A DNA stretch of 33,041 nt from Sphingobacteriales bacterium (GTDB lineage Bacteria > Bacteroidota > Bacteroidia > Chitinophagales > CAIOSU01), in assembly GCA_027486795.1 (NCBI GenBank), contig JAIXOI010000043.1, positions 1 through 33,041 of the forward strand, given 5' to 3'. Both the position numbers and the translations under genes were made by a program. Under the pieces are notes generated by a model, which was given only the letters and a program-made list of their open reading frames with translations, made no database searches and was not told the DNA's origin. Numbering within the stretch: the stretch's first letter is position 1; every line of letters begins with the position of its first letter. Shown piece after piece: positions 18,939 to 25,821 of the stretch.

Positions 18939-19964
18939 ATGAAAAAGATAGTTATCCATAAAGCGGGCAGTTTTGACCAGCTAAAGATTGAAGAGCACCC
19001 TGACCTTACCCCTGCTTCCGATGAAATTAAGGTGGCTATATGCGCTATTGGCATAAATTATGCCGATGTGATTATCCGATGGGGGCTGTATGATAGCGCG
19101 CGCAAGTTTGTGGGCTGGCCAATTACGCCAGGCTTTGAGTTTTCGGGCACTGTGGCGGCAATAGGCAAGGATGCAAAAGGCTTTGAAGTGGGCCAAAAAG
19201 TATTTGGCTTGAGCCTTTTTAATGGCTATGCAACCGAAATATGCGTAAAAGCCGACATGCTATATTCTTTGCCCAAAAACATGACCTTGGAACAAGCAGC
19301 GGGCTTCCCTGCCGTGTACATGACGGCCTACCATGCATTGCTGCAATTGGTTATTGTTCGCCCAATAGATAAAGCCATTGTTCACTCTGCCGCAGGTGGC
19401 GTAGGCAGTGCCCTATTGCAGCTGTGCCGCATAAAAGGCATTGAAACCGCTGGAGTGGTAGGTTCTAGCCACAAAGTGCAGCGCGCCAAAGAACTGGGTG
19501 CCACCTATGTAATAGACAAAAGCACCCAAGACCTATGGCCCGCCATACAAAAACTATACCCCGCTGGTCCCGATGTGATTTTTGATGCCAACGGCGGCGA
19601 AAGTCTGCAAAAGGGCTGGGACGCATTGGCCCGGGGCGGCAAAATGATATCATACGGCACACACACCATACTGCCCAAAGAAAGCGGCCACATCAATTAT
19701 TTAAAGCTAGCCTTGGGTTGGGTAAGGGCACCGAGGTTCAATTCATTGACCATGAACCAGCGCAGCATTATTACCTTCAACCTCAGCTTTATGTTTGATA
19801 AAAAGGACCTACTGAACGAGGCCATGACCGATTTGATAGCTTGGTTAGAAGCGGGCGAGATAGAACCCATTGCTGTTACTACCTATGCCTTTAACGATGT
19901 TGCCCAAGCCCACAAAGACCTCCAATCGGGCAACACGATGGGAAAGCTGGTGTTAGTGGTGTAA
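18939..19964 (+). CDS. Quinone-oxidoreductase-like medium-chain dehydrogenase/reductase (VAT-1 type)
   Basis: The product has 341 residues and is a cytoplasmic NAD(P)H-dependent MDR enzyme. The N-terminal GroES-like domain runs through GINYADVIIRWGLYD and PGFEFSGTVAAIG. The Rossmann segment is HSAAGGVGSALLQLCRIKG, followed by the GVVGSSHK cofactor-selectivity loop and DVIFDANGGESLQKGW. No zinc ligands in the usual positions are seen, consistent with the zinc-independent quinone reductase/VAT-1 branch. It ends with the usual AHKDLQSGNTMGKLVLVV. The substrate cannot be told from sequence. The ATG start lies 41 bp after the nuclease gene. A hairpin at 19968-19992 follows the stop by 3 bp and could end transcription. 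Confidence 0.88.
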   Translation: MKKIVIHKAGSFDQLKIEEHPDLTPASDEIKVAICAIGINYADVIIRWGLYDSARKFVGWPITPGFEFSGTVAAIGKDAKGFEVGQKVFGLSLFNGYATEICVKADMLYSLPKNMTLEQAAGFPAVYMTAYHALLQLVIVRPIDKAIVHSAAGGVGSALLQLCRIKGIETAGVVGSSHKVQRAKELGATYVIDKSTQDLWPAIQKLYPAGPDVIFDANGGESLQKGWDALARGGKMISYGTHTILPKESGHINYLKLALGWVRAPRFNSLTMNQRSIITFNLSFMFDKKDLLNEAMTDLIAWLEAGEIEPIAVTTYAFNDVAQAHKDLQSGNTMGKLVLVV

Positions 19965-19967
19965 AGC

Positions 19968-20016
19968 GCTTCGTAGGCACCGCCTGCGAAGCATCGAAGA
20001 AAAGAGGCTTTGCCTC
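19968..20016. repeat. Tandem hairpins of a dispersed CTTCGTAGGC family
   Basis: The first hairpin has an 11-bp stem (19968-19978 with 19982-19992, one mismatch). A second has a 5-bp stem (20004-20008 with 20012-20016). Related copies occur at 21469-21517 and 25770-25792, all directly after genes, suggesting intergenic palindromic repeats or terminators. Confidence 0.6.
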
Positions 20017-20035
20017 GCTAAAACGCCTCAATCCT

Positions 20036-20061
20036 AAATTTTCAATGCCGAATTTTAAATT
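20036..20061. repeat. 26-bp direct repeat, copy 1 (before the toxin-antitoxin pair)
   Basis: This AT-rich repeat matches 20703-20728 at 24 of 26 positions in the same orientation. It lies about 55 bp before the antitoxin start. Confidence 0.6.
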
Positions 20062-20116
20062 CAATGCCCGTAACGAATTTTTTGCCAAATAAAGCGTTAA
20101 TCATTATTATTACACT

Positions 20117-20365
20117 ATGGCAACATACACTATTTCGGTAAAAGATCCTGCGGACATGGAACGGCTTGAAGCGCTTATTAAAGAGCTTGAAAGTGCCACG
20201 GTACGAGAAAAATCGATTAATCCAAAAGGCCTTGAAAGAATAGAATCTGTTGAAGCCCTAAGCCGAAGGGTTGAGGAGGGTAGGCAGATGAACAAGGTAG
20301 GCTTGTATCTAACAGATAATGAACTGGACAAAGAGATACAGCAATGGCTCGGAGAAAAGCCCTGA
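20117..20365 (+). CDS. Putative antitoxin of a RelE/ParE-type pair
   Basis: The product has 82 residues. Its order is a beta-like start (ATYTISVKD), a long charged helix (MERLEALIKELESATVREKS) and a C-terminal helix (DNELDKEIQQWLGEKP). Small size, high charge and position before a RelE/ParE-like gene with a 22-bp overlap mark it as the antitoxin. The C-terminus likely wraps the toxin. The N-terminus is not a clear ribbon-helix-helix or AbrB domain, so the DNA-binding class is uncertain. The ATG start at 20117 has no competing start nearby. The pair would be autoregulated from the AT-rich upstream region, which also holds one copy of a flanking direct repeat. Confidence 0.72.
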   Translation: MATYTISVKDPADMERLEALIKELESATVREKSINPKGLERIESVEALSRRVEEGRQMNKVGLYLTDNELDKEIQQWLGEKP

Positions 20366-20682
20366 AAACAATTTGGTCCCTCCGCTCCATACAGAGCTTA
20401 AAAGACATTTATATTTGGTATACTGATGATTATTCAGTTTCTCGTGCCAAAAAGGTCGTCTTGTCCATCAGAAGCAAAGTCCGGCAAATAGTCAAGATTC
20501 CGTATGGCTATCCCATTTTCCCATACACCCAACCACAAGACGATTCTGTTCGATACGCAATAGTAAAAGGAACTTACTGGATAATTTATGAGATAACCGA
20601 AAATCAGTTAGAAGTAATTGACATCATTCATGCCTCGCAAAATCCTGATTTGTTTAAGGTTGCTAGTAGCCATGTAACTTAA
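20344..20682 (+). CDS. RelE/ParE-family toxin
   Basis: The product has 112 residues. The RelE/ParE fold is recognisable: a helical start with SIQSLKDIYIWYTDDYS, RAKKVVLSIRSKVRQI, the turn PYGYPIFPYTQ, the strand VRYAIVKGTYWIIYEI, and EVIDIIHASQNPD with the C-terminal R/H-containing strand of this superfamily. RelE members cut mRNA on the ribosome and ParE members poison gyrase; this sequence does not decide between them. It overlaps the antitoxin gene by 22 bp, implying translational coupling. The start ATG is followed by a basic segment MARRKALK. A direct-repeat copy lies 21 bp after the stop. Confidence 0.85.
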   Translation: MARRKALKTIWSLRSIQSLKDIYIWYTDDYSVSRAKKVVLSIRSKVRQIVKIPYGYPIFPYTQPQDDSVRYAIVKGTYWIIYEITENQLEVIDIIHASQNPDLFKVASSHVT

Positions 20683-20702
20683 AATCTTGCATACAGGCTG
20701 CC

Positions 20703-20728
20703 AAATTTTCAATCTCGAATTTTAAATT
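20703..20728. repeat. 26-bp direct repeat, copy 2 (before DUF3820)
   Basis: This matches 20036-20061 with two substitutions. It lies 18 bp before the DUF3820 start, so the toxin-antitoxin pair sits between two copies of this gene's upstream sequence. Looser similarity (an ATTTGCCA / TTTTGCCA word) continues beyond the repeat. Confidence 0.6.
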
Positions 20729-20746
20729 TTTAAGTAATTTGCCATC

Positions 20747-20989
20747 ATGGCCGAAGAAGCACAACCCGACTCGCAACTGCTGCTGCAACTAATGACCATG
20801 GAAATGCCGTTTGGCAAATACAAGGGAACCTTGCTTTACCGCTTGCCAGTTTCCTATTTGGAGTGGTTTGCCAAACAGGGTTTCCCAGAAGGGAAGTTGG
20901 GCATGCTGCTGCAAACCATTTACGAGATAAAGATTAACGGACTGGAATACTTACTCCAACCTTTGAAAACCCCAAACCCAAAACGCTGA
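20747..20989 (+). CDS. DUF3820 family protein
   Basis: The product has 80 residues. The family signature MPFGKYKGTLLYRLPVSYLEWF occupies the centre, split here as MPFGKYKG and LPVSYLEWFAKQGFPEGKLG. DUF3820 proteins are small and cytoplasmic; the same motif occurs near exonuclease domains in other proteins, but no activity is established. The C-terminus is proline-rich (TPNPKR). The stop codon overlaps the likely beginning of the next gene, so the two are probably an operon. Confidence 0.85.
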   Translation: MAEEAQPDSQLLLQLMTMEMPFGKYKGTLLYRLPVSYLEWFAKQGFPEGKLGMLLQTIYEIKINGLEYLLQPLKTPNPKR

Positions 20990-21462
20990 AACCAGCCACC
21001 ATTACCCAGCTAAAAAAAGAACTGCTAAACCGCCACCCCGGCGAGTTGGTAGACTTGGTGTTGCGCCTAACCAAATACAAGCTGGAGAACAAGGAGCTGC
21101 TGAACTACCTGCTTTTTGAGGCCGATGACGAGGAAGCCTACATTAAGAAAGTGGAGGAACAGGTGCAAGAAATGTTTGCCGAAATACCCCGAAACCTGAA
21201 CCAATACTTGGTGAAGAAAACGGTGCGCAAAATACTGCGCATTGCGAACAAACAGATAAAATACTCGGGCAACAAAGAGACTGAAGCGCGCCTGCGACTA
21301 TTCTATTGCCACTGTATGAAACAGTTCATTAACATGCACCACAACACGTATCTTACCAACCTATATGAGCTGCAGCTGAAGAAAATACGCCAGACCATTG
21401 AAAAACTGCACGAAGACCTGCAATACGATTTTGAGCAAGAATTGAAGGAGTTGGAGGGGTAA
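20986..21462 (+). CDS. DUF6155-like helical protein with a non-canonical start
   Basis: The first ordinary start in this frame is TTG at 21046 (138 residues). However, coding-like sequence continues upstream: LKPATITQLKKELLNRHPGE joins smoothly to LVDLVLRLTKYKLENKELL, which looks like the usual beginning of DUF6155-type proteins. The frame is open back to 20938, and the candidate start nearest the natural N-terminus is CTG at 20986, overlapping the TGA of the DUF3820 gene. ATA at 20947 is the other option. I give 20986 as the start and 21046 as the conservative alternative. The protein is charged and almost wholly helical, with no signal or membrane segment. Function is unknown. Two hairpin repeats follow the stop. 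Confidence 0.65.
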   Translation: MKPATITQLKKELLNRHPGELVDLVLRLTKYKLENKELLNYLLFEADDEEAYIKKVEEQVQEMFAEIPRNLNQYLVKKTVRKILRIANKQIKYSGNKETEARLRLFYCHCMKQFINMHHNTYLTNLYELQLKKIRQTIEKLHEDLQYDFEQELKELEG

Positions 21463-21468
21463 CCTTTT

Positions 21469-21517
21469 AGAGGCATAGCCTCTTTACTTCGGTGATTCGC
21501 AGACATAGCCTACGAAG
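21469..21517. repeat. Hairpin repeat copy after the DUF6155-like gene
   Basis: A 6-bp stem (21469-21474 with 21478-21483) is followed by CTTCG paired with CGAAG across 21487-21517, which includes GCCTACGAAG. It shares words with the repeats at 19968 and 25770. Confidence 0.45.
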
Positions 21518-21557
21518 AGTGGAGGGAGTGGGAGAAGTAAGGCACGAGTTAGTACGC

Positions 21558-22397
21558 TCACCCCAACAAAAACCCCAACGTAGCCCGCACCACACTAGCC
21601 GAAGGCTCGGGCAATGTTGTTTCTGTATAAGGATGGCGGGCATTGAAGGTGTGGTTGCCGCCAAGTATAGGCAGCAAGGTGGCCTTGGGGTTTAATGAAG
21701 CCAGTTTCTCGGCAGCGCTGAAGTCAACTACTAAATCGTCGGTGCCGTGCACTATCATGGTAGGCATGGCTATGCGGGCCATGGCTGCAGGTATATCCAG
21801 CCGCGCCTCGTTTGCATAAAAGTTTTCGTAAGTGCTGTAGTACATCGGCATGCGCTGGTTGGTGCGGCTATTGTCAATGTACATAACCCCATCGGCTTTC
21901 CATTGGGCCAATACTTTGGGGCTCCAAAAACGCCCAAACTCGGCTACCGATGCCCAAGTTACTACCCTTTTTACCCTAGCGTCCTCAGCAGCTTTAAGTA
22001 TGGTTATACCCCCACCGCGGCTGTGCCCAAGTAAATTTAGTCGCTCAGGGTCGATTTCGGTGGATAGTGTGCGGTTGCTTAGGGTCCAATCTATCACCGT
22101 GCCGAGGTCGTCCAGCTCAATGCTGAAATTGTTATGGCCAAATGCTTCCAAGTCGGCAAAATCAGTGGGCTGTTCGGGGGTGGTGCCGTTGTGGCTAAAA
22201 TTGAACTTAACAAATACAAACCCTACCTGCGCAAACTCCTCGGCCATCAAATTAAAGTGCCCCCAATCTTTAAACCCCTTAAAGCCATGCGAAAACACCA
22301 CCACAGGTTTCGGGCGGCCCGTTTGGTTATAGGTGGCATCAATTACTATGGGTTTGCCGTGCAGGCCATTAATAATCAAGTTTCCGGTGCGTAGCAT
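21558..22397 (-). CDS. Alpha/beta hydrolase
   Basis: The product has 279 residues and is cytoplasmic, with no signal peptide. The oxyanion region is PVVVFSHGFKGFKDWG. The nucleophile elbow GHSRGGG places Ser126, the acid is in IVHGTDDLVVD (Asp220 or Asp221), and His249 in GGNHTF completes the triad, all in standard order. The family resembles dienelactone-hydrolase/acyl-peptidase-like hydrolases, with unknown substrate. The ATG start is preceded by an AT-rich gap shared with the divergent secreted YHYH gene. There is no partner gene nearby. Confidence 0.88.
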   Translation of the reverse strand: MLRTGNLIINGLHGKPIVIDATYNQTGRPKPVVVFSHGFKGFKDWGHFNLMAEEFAQVGFVFVKFNFSHNGTTPEQPTDFADLEAFGHNNFSIELDDLGTVIDWTLSNRTLSTEIDPERLNLLGHSRGGGITILKAAEDARVKRVVTWASVAEFGRFWSPKVLAQWKADGVMYIDNSRTNQRMPMYYSTYENFYANEARLDIPAAMARIAMPTMIVHGTDDLVVDFSAAEKLASLNPKATLLPILGGNHTFNARHPYTETTLPEPSASVVRATLGFLLG

Positions 22398-22653
22398 TGC
22401 TTGGGGCTGTTATTGCTAAGGCAAGATGGGTGTTTTGCCGTACAATGCGAAATAACAGCAAGCCACTTTAACGTTTTGGGGCAATAAAACGCAATGCTTT
22501 TTGGAGCAGATACGATTCACTGCACCAACGATTGTCTCCATATTTAAGCTTTATTAGTGATGACATTTTTGGAGCGTAGATATTTCGTAAAATAAAAACA
22601 CTGCTGCCCGAAGGAAAATTTAAAAGAAGCTGTCTAACCAATAAAAGACAGAT

Positions 22654-23994
22654 ATGACTTCTAACAACTTCTTACCTGTAGCAATTATTTGTGCCCTTTT
22701 GCAGTGCTCCAATCTTTCGGCGCAAACAACTGTTCAAAAGGTCAATCCTTTGCTATTTTTAGATGGCACAAGTGTTACCGTTACTACAATTGGTTGTACT
22801 TTGTCAAATGGCACTAGCACCACTTGTTATCAAATAGTTTCCACTAGCACACCATCTGATCATACAATGGGGCCTTGGTGCCCAAGTAACATTAGCGATG
22901 ATGCAACCCAAGGTGGTATTTGGTTAGAAAACGGAGGCGTATATGATGTGGATGGCGCATTTATTGAAAATTTAAGCACTTTTTATAATGACCCTACTTG
23001 GCAAATGTATGATGCCTCAACTGGTGAAATCACGAGAACTTTGACCCAAGCTGATTGTGCCGCAGCAGCCAACCCCAATGTAGGTGTGCAGTATCAGAAC
23101 TATTGTGTGGAATGCTTGCCATCGTATGTTACAGGATTAACGCAAACCTATGTCTTTCCGGTTACACCCGTAAAGCTCACTTCATCTACATCATTTGGTA
23201 TGGGCCCCGGAGCTACTGGGCCAAGTGTGCGTGGCGTAGCATTTAACGGTGTTCGTTTTGATGCTCCGGCTCCGGTAAATGCCATTTTAGGTGCTTATAC
23301 TTTGGCTCCATTTGATGATGCTGGTGGGCATATAAATCTTGCAGCAGGCTATCACTACCACGCTGCCACAGGTGTTACTACAAACATTAACCAATGCGAT
23401 GGCCATGCACCTATGATAGGCTATGCTTTGGATGGTCACGGTATCTATGCACACGAAAATGAAGATGGAACATCGCCAACTGATTTGGATGCTTGCTTTG
23501 GGCATTCGGATGCTACGCGCGGCTACCATTATCATGTTGACGAGGCTGGAAACAACAACTTTATCAACTGCATTTTTGGCGCTTATGTTACTGCAAGCGG
23601 GTCGGCTACTATTGTTGATGCCGACAATGATGGATTTACCTTACTAAATGATTGCGATGACAACAATGCAGCTATCAATAGCAATGCTGTGGAAATAGAT
23701 GGTAATGCGATAGATGAAAACTGTGATGGGGTATTTTGCACTGGCGTTTCAGTCTCTTCAATTGCGGCAGCAAACCTAATTAGGCTTTATCCAAATCCAA
23801 TGAATGGTTTTGTACTATTGAATTCAACATTACCGATACTTAAAGTGGAAATATATGATATTGCTGGTAAGCTGATTAATTCAAAAATAGCCCCACAAAA
23901 CACTATTGATGTAAGTGATTTGAAATCAGGAAATTACATACTTAAGGTGCATACAAAAGAAGGGGTCACAAATGCCCAAATGATTAAAGAGTAA
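22654..23994 (+). CDS. T9SS-secreted YHYH-domain protein with MopE-like metal-binding motif
   Basis: The product has 446 residues. A signal peptide (FLPVAIICALLQCSNLSAQ) is followed by a YHYH domain. The two namesake motifs, GYHYHAATGV near residue 232 and RGYHYHVDEAG near 291, enclose GYALDGHGIYAH. Next comes a calcium/metal-binding segment of the MopE type (DADNDGFTLLNDCDDNN, then DENCDGVFC, about 323-363). A type IX sorting domain ends the protein (RLYPNPMNGF, then SGNYILKV). The His- and Asp-rich character suggests extracellular metal binding. YHYH proteins have no established function, and MopE is known as a surface copper-binding protein in methanotrophs. The next gene starts 52 bp downstream and may be cotranscribed. 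Confidence 0.88.
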   Translation: MTSNNFLPVAIICALLQCSNLSAQTTVQKVNPLLFLDGTSVTVTTIGCTLSNGTSTTCYQIVSTSTPSDHTMGPWCPSNISDDATQGGIWLENGGVYDVDGAFIENLSTFYNDPTWQMYDASTGEITRTLTQADCAAAANPNVGVQYQNYCVECLPSYVTGLTQTYVFPVTPVKLTSSTSFGMGPGATGPSVRGVAFNGVRFDAPAPVNAILGAYTLAPFDDAGGHINLAAGYHYHAATGVTTNINQCDGHAPMIGYALDGHGIYAHENEDGTSPTDLDACFGHSDATRGYHYHVDEAGNNNFINCIFGAYVTASGSATIVDADNDGFTLLNDCDDNNAAINSNAVEIDGNAIDENCDGVFCTGVSVSSIAAANLIRLYPNPMNGFVLLNSTLPILKVEIYDIAGKLINSKIAPQNTIDVSDLKSGNYILKVHTKEGVTNAQMIKE

Positions 23995-24046
23995 CTATTT
24001 TATGATAGGTTAAAACACGTTTATCGCTGCTTCAAGATGAAATTAT

Positions 24047-24583
24047 ATGATGAAAAATAAACTATGTAAAATGGGCGTAGTGGCGATGGTGGTCTTTACC
24101 TTGCTATCCTTCTCTTTCGCTGATATATTGCACAATCCAGAGCATTCCAGTACTATGTTGATTGAGCAAGAAGATGGTACTTGGGTTTTGCAGGTTAGGT
24201 CGGCTTTAACTGCTTTCGAGCATGAAGTGCATACAAATTATGGTAAGGATTGTTATAAAACGCCGAAAGAGTTTAACGCTTACGTTATTCAGCATTTAAC
24301 CAAAAACATCTCGATTACTACGAACGAAAAAAATGCTGTTACGCTTCAAAATGGTAAAGTGCAACTGGGCCATGAAACCGTTGCCGTTTTCGACGTTGTT
24401 GGGATGCCAAAAGAGGTAGCAAAAATTTCTTTAACCAATACTGGCTTTAAAGATATACATGCTAATCAAAGTGCATTAGTTATTTTAAAGAAAGGGTTTA
24501 CTAAGCAGCAATTTATACTAAGCAACCAAAATGGCTATACCGTTCAATTGAAAGCGGAACAAAATAAATTTGTACAGCAGTAA
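24047..24583 (+). CDS. Exported protein, DUF6702-like
   Basis: The product has 178 residues. The N-terminus is a cleavable or anchoring signal (MGVVAMVVFTLLSFSFADILHNPEHS). The mature part has the layout of DUF6702 proteins: an initial strand pattern WVLQVRSALTAFEHEV, a helix KTPKEFNAYVIQHLTKNI, a central strand pair and a final FILSNQNGYTVQLKAE. The family match is from memory of its pattern and is moderate. It follows the YHYH gene by 52 bp and may share its role. No metal or catalytic motif is clear apart from a His-containing start after the signal. Confidence 0.6.
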   Translation: MMKNKLCKMGVVAMVVFTLLSFSFADILHNPEHSSTMLIEQEDGTWVLQVRSALTAFEHEVHTNYGKDCYKTPKEFNAYVIQHLTKNISITTNEKNAVTLQNGKVQLGHETVAVFDVVGMPKEVAKISLTNTGFKDIHANQSALVILKKGFTKQQFILSNQNGYTVQLKAEQNKFVQQ

Positions 24584-24702
24584 ATTGTTTCAATGAACAC
24601 GTTAAAACAACGGGTAAATATGGTCACACTTTATAGTCATTCTGGAAAACAAAGCATGCTAATAGTGCAAGCATGTTTGCTGATATTGATATATTTGCTA
24701 CC

Positions 24703-25395
24703 ATGAAAAAGGCCTCCTCCTTAGTTATGGTAATATTCTGCAGCCTGCAGTTAGTTGCACAGCGCGACACCGTATTTTTTGATGCCGATTGGGACACTTT
24801 ACCTGCTAGCCACGACGCTTCTTACTTCCGATTGTTTGAAAAGCTGGATAGCGCTACCCAATTGTACTATTTTACCGATTATTATATCTCGGGCGAAAAG
24901 CAATCCATTAGCAGTTATAAGGATGTTAAAGGCAAAAGAAAAAGTGGCCAATGGCAGTGGTATCATAAGAATGGACAAATCTCGCAGCAGGGTACTTACA
25001 ATAAAAACGTGCGCGATGGCGATTGGTACGAATACTTTGACGATGGCAGCCTTAAAAGTAAACTCAAGTACATAAGCAATCCTGACCCCACCGTTGAATA
25101 TGTAGAGCTTTATGATTCAAAAACCCGAAAGCAAACCTTGATAAATGGTGAAGGCATCTACATTATATACTACGAAAACGGAGATACCAATACGGTAGGC
25201 AAAGTAACCAAAAAAGTAAAAACCGACATTTGGAAATCATACTACGAAGATGGGCAGCTTTACTATGTAGAAAAATATAAAATCGGGGTGCTCCAAAGCG
25301 GAAAGTCATATGATAAAGCCGGCAACGAGTATAAATACGAAGAGGAAGAAGTAATGCCCAGCTATGTAGGCGGGGAAAGTGCGTTAATGCAATAG
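24703..25395 (+). CDS. MORN-repeat protein, truncated by an in-frame stop before its TonB C-terminal domain
   Basis: The product has 230 residues from the ATG at 24703, which directly precedes a signal peptide (KKASSLVMVIFCSLQLVAQ). An upstream in-frame start at 24673 would bury the signal. The body holds MORN-like units such as GQWQWYHKNGQISQQGTY, GDWYEYFDDGSLKSKLKY and DIWKSYYEDGQLYYVEKY. The reading ends at MPSYVGGESALMQ followed by TAG. In homologous proteins that GGE segment leads straight into a TonB/energy-transducer C-terminal domain, and the same frame continues with LATFKYPAKA after the stop. The full gene is therefore 24703-25644, interrupted by one codon. Residue Tyr at that position is usual, so TAC or TAT changed to TAG is likely. 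Confidence 0.75.
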   Translation: MKKASSLVMVIFCSLQLVAQRDTVFFDADWDTLPASHDASYFRLFEKLDSATQLYYFTDYYISGEKQSISSYKDVKGKRKSGQWQWYHKNGQISQQGTYNKNVRDGDWYEYFDDGSLKSKLKYISNPDPTVEYVELYDSKTRKQTLINGEGIYIIYYENGDTNTVGKVTKKVKTDIWKSYYEDGQLYYVEKYKIGVLQSGKSYDKAGNEYKYEEEEVMPSYVGGESALMQ

Positions 25396-25644
25396 CTGGC
25401 AACGTTTAAGTACCCTGCAAAAGCCCGGGAAGACGATATTGAAGGAACCGTGTATGTGCAATTTTCAGTGGATAAGGAAGGTAATGTTACCAACGTATCT
25501 ATAGCTCGTACGTCCGGTTCATCGCTACTTGACGAGACGGCATCTAACCATGTAAGCAAATCGAAAAAATGGAATCCCGGCCTGCAGCGCAGACAAACGG
25601 TAGTAGTGCAATACGTAATCCCGATTAAGTTTATGCTTAACTGA
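25396..25644 (+). pseudogene. Detached TonB C-terminal domain of the MORN protein
   Basis: It is in the same frame as the preceding gene, immediately after its TAG. It encodes KYPAKAREDDIEGTVYVQFS, then VDKEGNVTNVSIARTSGSSLL and KWNPGLQRRQTVVVQYVIPI, a complete TonB C-terminal domain by pattern. It has no signal peptide or membrane helix of its own. A GTG at 25450 could start a shorter piece but would lose the conserved beginning. It is probably not expressed unless the stop is suppressed. Confidence 0.75.
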
Positions 25645-25769
25645 GGTGGGCATCTGTTAATAAAGCCGCTGGTAAGTTAATGAAGGAAGCTTTCACGCTT
25701 CAGCTATTCTTTGCGCTTGTGGTACATTTTGTAATCAAAAAAGGATTGGAATAAGTCACCGCCACCTCT

Positions 25770-25792
25770 CTTCGTAGGCTCCGCCCGCGAAG
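25770..25792. repeat. Hairpin repeat copy after the MORN/TonB gene
   Basis: A 10-bp imperfect stem (25770-25779 with 25783-25792, two mismatches) starts with CTTCGTAGGC, as in the copy at 19968. It lies between convergent genes. Confidence 0.5.
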
Positions 25793-25821
25793 CCCTCAAA
25801 TATAGCGGCTGCGCTTCGATA

